A stretch of DNA of 64,000 nucleotides, taken from Nitrosopumilaceae archaeon. Lineage in GTDB: Archaea; Thermoproteota; Nitrososphaeria; Nitrososphaerales; Nitrosopumilaceae. Below the pieces are notes generated by a model, which worked only from the letters and a program-made list of their open reading frames with translations, was not told the DNA's origin and did no database searches. Shown piece after piece: positions 24,546 through 33,760 of the stretch. A program made the position numbers and the translations under genes. How positions within the stretch are numbered: the stretch's first letter is position 1; each line of letters begins with the position of its first letter. Location of the stretch: NCBI GenBank assembly GCA_022823825.1, contig JAJEHG010000065.1, forward strand, positions 1 through 64,000, in the 5' to 3' direction.

Positions 24546-24893
24546 CTACGCCTCTACGTATATCTGTCCATCGTCCACTCTAATGTTGTAGACTTGTACG
24601 GGTTTTTCGGCGGGGGGATTCAGGGGGCAGCCGGACTCCAAGTCAAACACAGAAAGATGTAACGGGCAACGCACGCCGTCGGGCCCCAGGAAGCCTGTCG
24701 ACAGGTCCGCGTCTTCGTGGGTACACATCAGGTCGGTCACGCGTATTGCCCCGCCCTGGTTTGCGACCAGCATCCTGCGGCCGCCCTCATGATCCTCGAA
24801 TTTTTGCAGCGTCCCGTCTGCAACGTCGGAAAGCGGGCATACACGAAGCCACCTTTTTTTGCCGTCGCGGCTGTCGCCGGCGGCAGCGTCCAT
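24546..24893 (-). CDS. Rieske-type [2Fe-2S] ferredoxin-like protein
   Basis: A soluble 115-residue Rieske-fold protein. Cluster ligands are Cys/His in CTHEDADLSTG and CPLHLSVFDL, with the usual Pro-rich C-terminal end PLNPPAEKPVQVY. No signal peptide or membrane helix is present, so it resembles ferredoxin components (NirD/BphF-like) rather than cytochrome bc1 Rieske proteins. It lies inside the Suf operon between sufD and sufS, suggesting electron supply for assembly or a client co-expressed with it. ATG 24893 avoids overlap with sufD; ATG 24953 would overlap it by 35 bp. Confidence 0.82.
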   Translation of the reverse strand: MDAAAGDSRDGKKRWLRVCPLSDVADGTLQKFEDHEGGRRMLVANQGGAIRVTDLMCTHEDADLSTGFLGPDGVRCPLHLSVFDLESGCPLNPPAEKPVQVYNIRVDDGQIYVEA

Positions 24894-24918
24894 GGCGCCG
24901 TTCTTGTCACCATCATCA

Positions 24919-26361
24919 TTAGCGGTACTTGTAGTGCTGTTCAATCTCCGCATCCTCGTTGTATCTGGTCTCCTCGACCTCGACGAACTTTGCAAGCTCC
25001 TCGTCCGTATTGATGCCAAGCTCGCGGCCTTCCCATTTTGACTCGATCAGGTATGCAATCCATGCCCTTACCTGGTACGACATCTTCCTGGACAGTGGCT
25101 CCAGAAATCCCTCGACAATGGTGCGTTCGGCCTCCTCCTTGCTGAGGCACCTTGACTGCAGGTAGAATATCTGTTCCTCGTCGATCTGGGCGACTGACGC
25201 AGAATGTGTGGCCTTGACGTCGTTTGTCAGGATTTCCAGTCCCGGTATGGCGTCGGACTTGGCGTCGGGATCAAGCAGGATGGACCTGCCTGACAGAAAT
25301 GAGTTTGACTTTGTCGCGTTCTCCTTTATGCGTATCATGCCCTTGAACAGTGACTTGGACTTGTCGCGCAGGATGGACTTTTCGACGACCCTGCCCTCGG
25401 TTGCGGGACTCTCGTGGTTCACCTCGGTCTGGATGTCAAAGGACTGGTCCGCATTGCCGAACACCACCTCCGAGTCGTTTACAGACGCCCCGCTGCCGCG
25501 CAAAAAGTAGTCTATGCGGTACCTGCTCAGCTGGGCCCCGAAGAGTCCCGAGTACCAGTTCACCAGGGCGTCCTGCGACATGTCAGTAAGCCGGGTCGAA
25601 AAGTTGACGGCCGACTGGTCGAGCATCTGGAGCGTCGTCACGTCAAGGCGCGAGTTGGCGCCCACCGTCGTGTTGAGCATCTCCATATATGACGGCTGCA
25701 GGGCCGCCGGAGATACAGAACCGCCGTCGCCGGGCCTTGGCGAGTACATCTCCTGGACTATGGTGGCCCTCGCCGAGTCCCCCACTGCAATGACGTTGCG
25801 GGATATTACAGACGAGCCGTCCTGGGGCAGGCAGACCAGCGCGTATATGGGCCTGTCAATCTGGACCCCGTTGGGCACGTGTACGAACACCCCGGAGTTA
25901 AAGGCCGCGTTGTTCAGAGCGGTAAACTTGTCGCCCTCCGAGTCCGACGACTCTAGGGCGGTGCGCACGGCCGACTCGCTCCTGCCGTCATTTAGCGCGT
26001 CATATATGGAGCTGATCACAACGCCCTTGGCCGCCGCGTCATCCGGAATGTTTACGCGGACAATGCGGGTGCCCACCTGTATGATCGACATCTCGTCCTT
26101 CAGTTCCGCAATCCGGCGGCCCAGAAACTCGGGCTCGGCGTCGGATGCCGACAGGCCGGGCGGCAGCAGCACCTGCGCGGGATCAAGCCTCCTGGCGTCG
26201 GTATACTTGTTGTACAGCGGCGAGGTCTCAAGCGGCAGCCGGCCGTACGCCTCAAACGAGCTGCGCCTGTACTCTTGAAGCCACTGCGGATCGCGCCCCT
26301 GGGCGGATATCGCGTCTATATGGGACTCGTCGAGTTCGGACAGCTTTTGAAGTGTGGACAT
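24919..26361 (-). CDS. sufD: Fe-S assembly protein SufD
   Basis: SufB/D-family beta-helix scaffold subunit, normally partner of SufB and the ATPase SufC. The 480-residue protein has the SufD-like N-terminal helical part (to about 90), the right-handed beta-helix core (FVHVPNGVQIDRPI, YFLRGSGASVNDSEVVFG, TEVNHESPATEGR) and the C-terminal helical segment with the DIDEEQIFYLQSRCLSKEEAE-like region. It follows sufB by 38 bp. No sufC occurs in the operon or elsewhere in the window. Confidence 0.9.
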   Translation of the reverse strand: MSTLQKLSELDESHIDAISAQGRDPQWLQEYRRSSFEAYGRLPLETSPLYNKYTDARRLDPAQVLLPPGLSASDAEPEFLGRRIAELKDEMSIIQVGTRIVRVNIPDDAAAKGVVISSIYDALNDGRSESAVRTALESSDSEGDKFTALNNAAFNSGVFVHVPNGVQIDRPIYALVCLPQDGSSVISRNVIAVGDSARATIVQEMYSPRPGDGGSVSPAALQPSYMEMLNTTVGANSRLDVTTLQMLDQSAVNFSTRLTDMSQDALVNWYSGLFGAQLSRYRIDYFLRGSGASVNDSEVVFGNADQSFDIQTEVNHESPATEGRVVEKSILRDKSKSLFKGMIRIKENATKSNSFLSGRSILLDPDAKSDAIPGLEILTNDVKATHSASVAQIDEEQIFYLQSRCLSKEEAERTIVEGFLEPLSRKMSYQVRAWIAYLIESKWEGRELGINTDEELAKFVEVEETRYNEDAEIEQHYKYR

Positions 26362-26399
26362 TGCATTATCAACTCACAGGCAGCGGGCAGGCACGACGG

Positions 26400-27800
26400 T
26401 CACCCCACGGAGTCGTCCATCTCGAGTTTTATCAGCCGGTTCAGCTCCACCGCATACTCCATCGGAAGCTCCTTTGTGAACGGCTCCATGAACCCGTTTA
26501 CTATCAGCGACAGGGCCTCCTCCTCTGTAAAGCCCCGGCTCATCAGGTAGAATATCTGGTCGTCGCCTATCTTGCCTACTGTGGCCTCGTGCGTGATGGT
26601 GGCGTCCTCCTGGTTTATCTCCATGTACGGGTACGTGTCTGTCTTCGACGTGTCATCAAGAAGCAGCGCGTCGCACCTTACGGTCGACTTTACGTTGGTC
26701 GCGCCCTTTGCCACGTTGAGCAGTCCGCGGTATGTGGAACGTCCGTCATGCCTGCTCACCGACTTTGAGGTGATCTTCGACTTTGTGTTTGGCGCCAGGT
26801 GCACCATCTTGGCGCCCGTGTCCTGGTGCTGCCCCTTGCCTGCAAAGGCAATCGACAGCGTCTCGCCGTATGCGCGCTGTCCCATCAGGTACACGCCGGG
26901 GTACTTCATCGTGAGGCGGCTTCCAATGTTGCCGTCAATCCATTCCACCGTGGCCCCCTCGTACGCGTAGGCGCGCTTTGTCACCAGATTGTACACGTCG
27001 TTGCTCCAGTTCTGGATTGTGGTATACCGCAGGTGGGCGTCTTTGTGGGCCACCAGTTCCACCACCGCGGAGTGCAGCGACTCGGACGAGTATACGGGAG
27101 CCGTGCATCCCTCTATGTAGTGGACGTCTGCGCCCTCGTCTACGATGATCAGGGTGCGCTCAAACTGCCCGATATTCTCCGCGTTTATCCTAAAGTATGC
27201 CTGGAGTGGCATGTCGACCTTTACGCCCGGCGGCACGTAGATGAACGAGCCGCCGCTCCAGACTGCGCTGTTGAGTGCTGCAAACTTGTTGTCCTCAGGC
27301 GGTATGACCTTGCCAAAGTACTTGCGGAATATCTCAGGCTGCTCCTTTAGCGCCGAGTCAGTGTCAAGGAACATCACGCCCTGCTTTTGCAGGTCCTCCC
27401 TGAGGTTGTGGTATACGACCTCGGACTCGTACTGGGCCCCGACGCCGGCCAGGAACTTCTTCTCGGCCTCCGGGATTCCGAGCTTGTCAAAGGTGTTCTT
27501 TACGTCGGCCGGAACGTCGTCCCAGTTCTTCTCGGTCTTTTCTGACGCCTTTGCGTAATAGTAAATGTTCTGAAAGTCTATGGTACTCAGGTCGCCGCCC
27601 CACGTGGGCATGGGTTTTTTCATAAACGTCTCAAACGATCTAAGCCTAAAGTCGAGCATCCACTGCGGCTCGTCCTTCATCTTGCTGATTCCAATTACCG
27701 TCTCCTTTGTGAGTCCCTTTTTGCTCAGGTGGACGTACATTTCAGTAGAATCCTTAAAGTCATACTTTGAATAATCCATCTCAAGGTTCTCAGTTGCCAT
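26400..27800 (-). CDS. sufB: Fe-S assembly protein SufB
   Basis: Core scaffold on which clusters are built. Conserved segments are the [20 protein letters not shown] region, [40 protein letters not shown] (with a Cys), [17 protein letters not shown] and [15 protein letters not shown]. The 466-residue length is normal. ATG 27800 is chosen over 27812 because a strong TATA-like box (ATTTATAATAA on the coding strand) is centred 26 nt upstream. First gene of the operon sufB-sufD-Rieske-sufS-sufU-wHTH. Confidence 0.95.
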   Translation of the reverse strand: MATENLEMDYSKYDFKDSTEMYVHLSKKGLTKETVIGISKMKDEPQWMLDFRLRSFETFMKKPMPTWGGDLSTIDFQNIYYYAKASEKTEKNWDDVPADVKNTFDKLGIPEAEKKFLAGVGAQYESEVVYHNLREDLQKQGVMFLDTDSALKEQPEIFRKYFGKVIPPEDNKFAALNSAVWSGGSFIYVPPGVKVDMPLQAYFRINAENIGQFERTLIIVDEGADVHYIEGCTAPVYSSESLHSAVVELVAHKDAHLRYTTIQNWSNDVYNLVTKRAYAYEGATVEWIDGNIGSRLTMKYPGVYLMGQRAYGETLSIAFAGKGQHQDTGAKMVHLAPNTKSKITSKSVSRHDGRSTYRGLLNVAKGATNVKSTVRCDALLLDDTSKTDTYPYMEINQEDATITHEATVGKIGDDQIFYLMSRGFTEEEALSLIVNGFMEPFTKELPMEYAVELNRLIKLEMDDSVG

Positions 27801-27819
27801 CACACACGACATAACGTCG

Positions 27820-27832
27820 TTATTATAAATAG
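27820..27832 (-). promoter_or_regulatory. TATA-like box for the Suf operon
   Basis: Coding strand CTATTTATAATAA, centred 26 nt before ATG 27800. It is one of the best matches in the window to the archaeal consensus. Confidence 0.65.
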
Positions 27833-27884
27833 ATGTGGGAAAATAGGCAGAGCTAAATAGGCGCAGCTAAAGGAAGCAGGAGGG

Positions 27885-28712
27885 TCAGAACAGGCCCGCA
27901 AACGAGAGCAGCGCGACGCATCCCATTATGATTGCAAACCACCAAAAGCTGACCCGGCCCGCAATGCCCACAAGCACGCGCATGGACAGGTACCCGAACG
28001 CAAACGAGAGCGCGAGCCCCACCACCAGTTCGGCGGGTTCGGCATCCGGGAGGCCGTACACAAGCAGGAGTCCCGCCTGGGCCGTCAGTACGGCTGGAAT
28101 GCCCATCAGGAAGGAGAGCCGCAGGGCCTCGGGCGCAGAATATCCGCGCAGAAGAAGCGCAGAGACCGTGACGCCGGACCGTGACAGCCCGGGCAGGGCA
28201 GAGAACGCCTGAACCACCCCAAGAAGTATGGTGTCACGGAAGGTGAGCGACGCGGCGGACTTTAGGCCGGCGGCATACGCGGCAGGGCCCTGCCGCCTCT
28301 TGGTGGCATACAGGATTATTCCCGTCGCTATCAGCGCGATCCCGACCAGTCCGAGCAGGAACTCGCCGGATGCGGCGCCAGCATCCGCTGCAAGCGCAAA
28401 CACGGAGAATCCGAGCGCCCCGCTCAGGAGCGTGGATATGACCAAAAACGTAATCATGCCGTCGGCGGGGTTGCCGTATCCGGGGCGGTAACCACGCGCA
28501 CTGCGGAGTATGCGTGCTATGTCCCGGCGCAGGTACAGGACGGCCGAGCCGGCCGTTCCAAGATGCAGGAAAAACGACAGGTCCGCCGCGTCCCGGGGCG
28601 CGTATCCAAACAGTCCGGTCATGATGATTACGAGCTCGCCGGTGCTGGATATCGGAAGCCATTCAAGGACGCCCTGCAGCATGCCAAATACCGCGGACTC
28701 TGCAAGCGTCAT
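27885..28712 (-). CDS. uppP: undecaprenyl-diphosphatase-like membrane phosphatase (UppP/BacA)
   Basis: Integral membrane polyprenyl-diphosphate phosphatase; in archaea it probably recycles dolichyl-type lipid carriers for glycosylation. The 275-residue protein has eight or so hydrophobic segments and both signatures: GVLEWLPISSTGELVI near the N-terminus and ALPGLSRSGVTVSALLLRG in the second half. The start at ATG 28712 is supported by an AATTAATA box about 25 nt upstream; the longer open frame overlaps the CHAD gene. It is separated from the CHAD gene by 64 bp on the same strand. Confidence 0.9.
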   Translation of the reverse strand: MTLAESAVFGMLQGVLEWLPISSTGELVIIMTGLFGYAPRDAADLSFFLHLGTAGSAVLYLRRDIARILRSARGYRPGYGNPADGMITFLVISTLLSGALGFSVFALAADAGAASGEFLLGLVGIALIATGIILYATKRRQGPAAYAAGLKSAASLTFRDTILLGVVQAFSALPGLSRSGVTVSALLLRGYSAPEALRLSFLMGIPAVLTAQAGLLLVYGLPDAEPAELVVGLALSFAFGYLSMRVLVGIAGRVSFWWFAIIMGCVALLSFAGLF

Positions 28713-28776
28713 AGGCGGTTTGAGGCAGAGTTCTATTAATTCTAGGCGAATAGGCGGAAGGGGAAGGGCAGAGTCG

Positions 28777-29706
28777 TCACGGGACGGCGTGCGGCTCAGG
28801 CCGTTCTCGGCTGCCCACCAGGTCAAGGTAGAGGGCGTGGCGCCTCTTTTGGATTTTATTAAACGTCTTGGACGGATTCTCAAATCGCGGATAATTATCC
28901 GATATGTAACGTATCGTAATGTCGCAGTCATGTATGGCGCCGGCAGCTTCTTGCACCTTTTTTACGCTCTCAAGGACGCGCGACATTGACGCGTCGGGAC
29001 TGGCGTTGCGGTTGTTTTTGGCATTGTTTCTGGCGGTACCGGCGCCGGCATCGCCATTGCCGTCACCGCTGCGTCCTGCAGACATCACCTCGTCTTCTAG
29101 CAGGTAGCGCAGCTTCTTGACAGTCTTTCTCATCTCATGCAGTTCCTTTGTCTTCGACTCGTCAGATGCCATGACCTGCGACTCGCGCCTCACCACATCA
29201 AATAGGAACCATATCTTCCTTTTGCGCCGCGCGGCCACTGCGTGAGGGTCAACCGGCGGCATCGCAGGAAGTCGAGCAGCGGCAAGCTTTCTGGCATCTC
29301 CAAGTATGTCGAACAGCGCCGGACCCTTGCCCCGGGACAGGTTTGCCACAGGCTCAGAGTCGGGCGGCACGCCAAGCCGCATCAGCGTGTTCCGTATCAC
29401 GTCAGAGTCGCGGAGGCGGCTGTTTCTCCTGAACAGGGACTTTGCGCGCATGACATATTTTTTGCTCCGCGCAGTCCTTGCCGACTTTGGCAGGGCCCCG
29501 TGGGTTGACTCGAGTCTCCGCACGGACGTTCGCAGGTTGTGTATCTGCTCCTCGCCCTGACTGTCAAGATATTCCTGCAGCCTCCTTGCAAACAGGTCGA
29601 GCCTCCGCTGCATGATGTCAGGAGGCAGCCCAGGTCTTGCGCTGCTGTCGTTGCTGCTGCCGCCGCCGCCACCTGCATGTTTCTGGTTTTTGCCCATTCG
29701 TGTCAT
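28777..29706 (-). CDS. CHAD-domain protein, predicted polyphosphate-binding
   Basis: CHAD domains are alpha-helical, rich in conserved His and basic residues, and bind inorganic polyphosphate. The two diagnostic helices are visible: EQIHNLRTSVRRLEST (about residue 55) and KELHEMRKTVKKLRYLLE (about 185), with many Arg/Lys between. A roughly 30-residue Gly/Asn/Asp insert follows (about 206-235). The protein starts at ATG 29706 or ATG 29697. It lies in the same region and strand as an exopolyphosphatase and a SixA-like phosphatase, which fits a polyphosphate role. Confidence 0.85.
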   Translation of the reverse strand: MTRMGKNQKHAGGGGGSSNDSSARPGLPPDIMQRRLDLFARRLQEYLDSQGEEQIHNLRTSVRRLESTHGALPKSARTARSKKYVMRAKSLFRRNSRLRDSDVIRNTLMRLGVPPDSEPVANLSRGKGPALFDILGDARKLAAARLPAMPPVDPHAVAARRKRKIWFLFDVVRRESQVMASDESKTKELHEMRKTVKKLRYLLEDEVMSAGRSGDGNGDAGAGTARNNAKNNRNASPDASMSRVLESVKKVQEAAGAIHDCDITIRYISDNYPRFENPSKTFNKIQKRRHALYLDLVGSRERPEPHAVP

Positions 29707-29965
29707 GTCGTACGCGCCACGGGCAATATCTGTTTGGAGGCGGACAGGGCATGCCAACTCTGCACTGCCCCCAGTCGCGTTCGTCGGAGGACCGATGTGA
29801 CGCCGCTTGGCGGGAAAATGAACGGCGCGGCTGGCAAGACACGCTTCAGGATTTACGTTCGGCATGCGTGTATGTTCAGGAAGATTCGAGGCACGAATCT
29901 GCAGAATTCGTGGCTCCAAGGCCCATATCACAAAAAGGGCATTCGGCAGAGGCGTCTTGCAGGCG

Positions 29966-30919
29966 TCACGCCTTTGAGAGATACCGCAGTATCGGCTTTC
30001 TGAGGCCGTCGTTGAGCGCCTCCACGGAGCGGTTGCCGTTTACCATGTTGAGCCCGTACTGCTGCTTTAGCACCTCGAACTCGCGCGCAAGCCTCTGCTG
30101 GTATCTGATGAAAGAGTCGTACATGTTCTTTGAGATGCCCATGTCGGCTCCCGACTCGTAATAGTCCAGGCTCTGCCTCTTTGCAAAGACGCGGTGTACA
30201 AGCACGTACGGGTCCACGTCCAAGTAAAACGTCATGTCCGGCACGAGTGCAAAGCTGTACAGGTTGCTCGACCAGCTGCGCTTTATGCCGCGGACAGTAT
30301 TCCTTGCCATCAAGGTGTAGATGTATCGATCGGCCAGCACGACATAGCCGGCCTGGAGCGCGGGTATGATCTTGTGCTCCAGCTGGTCGGCAAAGTCTGC
30401 CGCGTAAAACATTGCAAGGGTCCTAACGCCAAGCGATATGTTGCGCTTGGCCTCTAGTATGCCCTGACCGATTATCTCCGAGCGCGTGAGCCCCGTGTTT
30501 AGCACGGCGTACCCTTCTGCCTCCAGCTGCGTGGTGAGCAGCTCGATCTGGGTGCTTCTTCCGGACGCGTCGGGCCCCTCTATTACAATCAGGCGCCCCG
30601 CTATCTCAATGTCGCGCAGGTAGTGCAACCCGCCGAACTTTTTCGTCCCGTACCATTTGGGCTTGCGGGACTTCATGCCGCCCACGTTGCCGCCGGCGCC
30701 GTCACCATCGCCGCGGTTGCCGCCGCCGGCCGTGCCGGCATCCTCCGCGCCCGCAAGCTGGCGGTATATATCAGAGTCATAGTATGCGTGGCTGTCAGAG
30801 TACTCCTCAGTAATGCCGCCGGCCCCGGAGTCGTCAGGCGCGTCATCACTCTCATAGTCCTCCTCGGCACCGTCAGGCACGGAGCGGCCGTATACGGCGC
30901 GCTCTGCTGCTGCTGCCAC
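29966..30919 (-). CDS. thymidylate-kinase-like P-loop protein with altered Walker A
   Basis: A 317-residue protein of the thymidylate kinase superfamily. Residues 1-85 are an acidic, Gly-rich extension. The P-loop reads GPDASGRST, with Arg where the family has the catalytic Lys (GKST). Later motifs are kept: VVLADRYIYTLMARN (DRY), a lid-like FAKRQSLDYYESGADMG and a helical C-terminus. It follows the canonical paralogue by 40 bp and is probably a duplication of it. The altered lysine suggests changed or lost nucleotide phosphorylation; a scaffold or other substrate role is possible. Confidence 0.78.
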   Translation of the reverse strand: MAAAAERAVYGRSVPDGAEEDYESDDAPDDSGAGGITEEYSDSHAYYDSDIYRQLAGAEDAGTAGGGNRGDGDGAGGNVGGMKSRKPKWYGTKKFGGLHYLRDIEIAGRLIVIEGPDASGRSTQIELLTTQLEAEGYAVLNTGLTRSEIIGQGILEAKRNISLGVRTLAMFYAADFADQLEHKIIPALQAGYVVLADRYIYTLMARNTVRGIKRSWSSNLYSFALVPDMTFYLDVDPYVLVHRVFAKRQSLDYYESGADMGISKNMYDSFIRYQQRLAREFEVLKQQYGLNMVNGNRSVEALNDGLRKPILRYLSKA

Positions 30920-30959
30920 CGTCCCGGACGCGTCGCGTACGGATGCAGAGTCACTCGCG

Positions 30960-31748
30960 TCAGACGTGCTCTGGCACCTCCAGAACGGTCTTCTTTTTGA
31001 GCTTCTTTGGAAGCAGCTTGCGCACCTTGGCCCGCATGATCATTTGTTGTTCGTGGATGGGCATCGTGGCATCCATGACCACAAAGCTCTCGCGCTTGTG
31101 CATCGCTTCATACTGCTCTACGATGCGATGCTGGAATATCCTAAAGCTCTCGTAGAGGTCCTTTGAGAGGTTCAGATCGGCGCCAGCTTCATAAAATTTC
31201 AGCTTTGGCCTGCCGGACAGTATGCGGTCCATCGCGGTATCAAGCGGCACCCTAAAGTAGAATGCAATGTCGGGCTTTATGGCAAAGTCGTAGACCTTGC
31301 GGACCCACGCCGGGTCGCAGCCCCGCGTCACGTCCCGGGCGTACGCGGTATAGACGTACCGATCGGCCAGCACGAAATAGCCGGCATGGAGCAGCGGCAG
31401 TATGTGCCGCTCAAACCGATCGGCAAAATCCGTCGCGTGAAGAAGGCTAAACGTGGTGGGTGTCAGGGCCTCCTTTTTCTTGCCCTTGGATGTTATGGAG
31501 CGGACTATATCCGAAGAGTTCCACTCCGTGCGAAAGACCTCAAACATGTTGTACCGCAGCCATTTTTCAAGCAGTAGCAGCTGGGTGGACTTGCCAGAGC
31601 CGTCTATCCCCTCGACTACGATAAGCTTGCCCGGGACGTCCCTCCTCCGCGGGCGGCGCCTCCCGGCTTCGGCCTTTTTGGATTCCGCCTGGCCCGCGGC
31701 ACCGTGTTCGCCGTCCGCGGCGCCAGAGCGCGAGGATGCAGCCATCAT
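30960..31748 (-). CDS. tmk: thymidylate kinase
   Basis: Predicted dTMP kinase (dTMP + ATP to dTDP). Canonical P-loop GIDGSGKSTQ (about residues 47-56), DRYVYTAYARD, and lid region SGRPKLKFYEAGADLN. The 262-residue length includes a roughly 40-residue Ala/Lys/Arg-rich N-terminal extension and a basic C-terminus (LLPKKLKKK). The DRY motif is followed by YTAYARD rather than the SxxAYQ of bacterial enzymes, so the substrate could differ. A TATA-like box (CTTATAGTC) is 26 nt upstream of ATG 31748. First of the two tandem kinase genes. Confidence 0.83.
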   Translation of the reverse strand: MMAASSRSGAADGEHGAAGQAESKKAEAGRRRPRRRDVPGKLIVVEGIDGSGKSTQLLLLEKWLRYNMFEVFRTEWNSSDIVRSITSKGKKKEALTPTTFSLLHATDFADRFERHILPLLHAGYFVLADRYVYTAYARDVTRGCDPAWVRKVYDFAIKPDIAFYFRVPLDTAMDRILSGRPKLKFYEAGADLNLSKDLYESFRIFQHRIVEQYEAMHKRESFVVMDATMPIHEQQMIMRAKVRKLLPKKLKKKTVLEVPEHV

Positions 31749-31833
31749 GCATGGCTTTTGCCCGCAAATAGACTATAAGTCTTGCAAATAGTCCACAGTG
31801 CCGCCTGTGGCTACGCGGGCAGACGCACGTGCG

Positions 31834-33555
31834 TCATCCAACGACCCGGATGTCCGGACGGAACGGGATTCCAAACGCGTCCTCCAGCTGGGAGCACGCT
31901 TCCCTGAACATGAGTTGCGGAAAGCGGCTTCCAGACGGCACGCGTACGGCAAGCGTGACGGAGCCGCCTTTGCCAAACTCCGGAACCATGTCGGCCGAGG
32001 ATTTTTCGAGTATCTGGTACGCAAGCACAATGGCCGACATCCGGCGTATCCGTTTTTTGTCGTACGAGTAGGCTATGGATTCAAAGTTGAGCAGGTTTAT
32101 GTCCGCCTTGCGGCGCTTTCTCAGGTGCATCAGGGCCAGCGCGGCTGCAAGCTGTTCGCCATGGCTCAGGTGCGAGTCGTCGTCCATTATGGTATACAGT
32201 ATGTTTGAGATGTCCCTAAACGACCTCAGGCGGTCAATCTGCTCCAGCGCGTACCGTATTACGGGCCGGTCGACAGGGTGCAGGAGATTTGCAGACAGGA
32301 GGAGTTCCACGAGCGCGTCGATTTTGGATGACACGAGGGCCGAAGACGGGGAGACCGCGCTGAGGACCGTCTCTCGGATGTGCTGCTCGTCTATGTGCTG
32401 TGACTTGAACGCGGCCGGGTGCTGTATTGACAGCGCAAGCGCGCCCTCCCGCAGCCCGTGCGCGCTGACAGTCAGCCTTTCACATTTTACGCTTTTGAGA
32501 AACGACATTATTACGAGTACGGAGGCGCGCAAGGTGTCGGCCCGCGAGGAGTTTATTGTGGGAATCTTTGCAATCTTGTCAGGGGGCATGTCACGTATCT
32601 TTCTCCATATATCCTCAAGGTCAGTCACGGAGAGCTGGTAGTTGTGGGTCTTTGAGAGCGGGTAGCCTTTGGCATCCTGCACGTATTTGGTAAGCGAGCG
32701 GAGCACCCCGCCGACTCCCACCATGGTAACCGCCGGAAGCCCGGTCCCGGCGGCGGCGTCGCGGCCGCCTTTGTCACTGTGATCATTGCCGTCGTCGCTG
32801 CCGTCGCTGCCGTCGCCGGCGCCATTGTCACTGCCCGCGCTGCCGTCGTCGCCCGCCGAGGGCAGCTCGCCGTCCTTTATCTCCAAGTCCCTCAGTGGCG
32901 GCAGCACCTTGCCGATGTACTTTTTCATGGCTTCAAAGTCCACATCCTCGTACTTGGAATCTTCGGCGAACTTTTGCGTCAGCCGCAGGGAGCCGAGCGG
33001 GAAAGAGTGCGCGCTTTTTACCTTGTAGTTCTTTGCAGTGACGACCTCTAGGCTTCCCCCGCCGATGTCAAAGAAGAGCACCGACGGGATGTGCAGCATG
33101 CGCACGGCCCCCGTGTACGAATAGAGGGCCTCGTCCCTGTCTGACAGTATCTTAAAGTCAAGGCCGGTCTCTCGGCGTATGCGATCAATTATGTCGCGGC
33201 GGTTCTTTGCGTCGCGTACCGCGCTGGTCGCCACCGCAACCACGTGCCGTATTCCCTCAAAGTCTATCGCCTCGCGGAACAGCCTGAGCGTCTCGACCGT
33301 GCGGTCCACGTACTCGGGCTGCATGACCCCGCCCTTGATCCCCTCAAAGAGGCGCAGGCGCACAGATCTCTGTTGATAGAGCTTGAAGTCGTTGTGCGCG
33401 TCCATGGTATAGTGCGAGAGTTTCACAGAGTTTGATCCCAGATCAAGCACGGACGCCGCGGGCCTGCTTGATTCCCCCCGGGCCATCTCCGCGGGGATCC
33501 GTGACGTCTCAATGCGTCGCGCAGAGTCAATCGCGGCGTGCAGCTCCGGCATCAT
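31834..33555 (-). CDS. ppx: Ppx/GppA-type exopolyphosphatase
   Basis: Predicted exopolyphosphatase or (p)ppGpp phosphohydrolase of the ASKHA fold. Phosphate-binding motifs are VLDLGSNSVKL near residue 36 and FFDIGGGSLEVV near 155; the catalytic VAVATSAVRDAKNR region lies between. An HD-like helical domain follows the HGLREGALALSI segment and ends with LSHGEQLAAALALMHLRKRRK. A roughly 40-residue Gly/Ser/Asp/Asn insert (DNA about 32750-32860) interrupts the second lobe. ATG 33555 (or 33552) follows a TATA-like box at 33574-33586 by 26 nt. Together with the CHAD and SixA-like genes it suggests polyphosphate metabolism. Confidence 0.88.
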   Translation of the reverse strand: MMPELHAAIDSARRIETSRIPAEMARGESSRPAASVLDLGSNSVKLSHYTMDAHNDFKLYQQRSVRLRLFEGIKGGVMQPEYVDRTVETLRLFREAIDFEGIRHVVAVATSAVRDAKNRRDIIDRIRRETGLDFKILSDRDEALYSYTGAVRMLHIPSVLFFDIGGGSLEVVTAKNYKVKSAHSFPLGSLRLTQKFAEDSKYEDVDFEAMKKYIGKVLPPLRDLEIKDGELPSAGDDGSAGSDNGAGDGSDGSDDGNDHSDKGGRDAAAGTGLPAVTMVGVGGVLRSLTKYVQDAKGYPLSKTHNYQLSVTDLEDIWRKIRDMPPDKIAKIPTINSSRADTLRASVLVIMSFLKSVKCERLTVSAHGLREGALALSIQHPAAFKSQHIDEQHIRETVLSAVSPSSALVSSKIDALVELLLSANLLHPVDRPVIRYALEQIDRLRSFRDISNILYTIMDDDSHLSHGEQLAAALALMHLRKRRKADINLLNFESIAYSYDKKRIRRMSAIVLAYQILEKSSADMVPEFGKGGSVTLAVRVPSGSRFPQLMFREACSQLEDAFGIPFRPDIRVVG

Positions 33556-33573
33556 CACGCTAACGCCAAACCG

Positions 33574-33586
33574 CATTAATAATAAC
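33574..33586 (-). promoter_or_regulatory. TATA-like box for ppx
   Basis: Coding strand GTTATTATTAATG, centred 26 nt before ATG 33555. Confidence 0.55.
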
Positions 33587-33760
33587 AATTGTGTTCAATC
33601 GCGACTATGCAGGTGGCAGCGGCCCGGCCATGGCTCCGTGCTTTGCGTATTTTGCGATCGGATGTGTCACGATCGCGGCTCATTCCCACAACGCGTCAAC
33701 GCGTAATATGCGGGAGTGCTATCCGCGGCCGATAACTTGCGTTGCGCCGTACGGGAGGCG

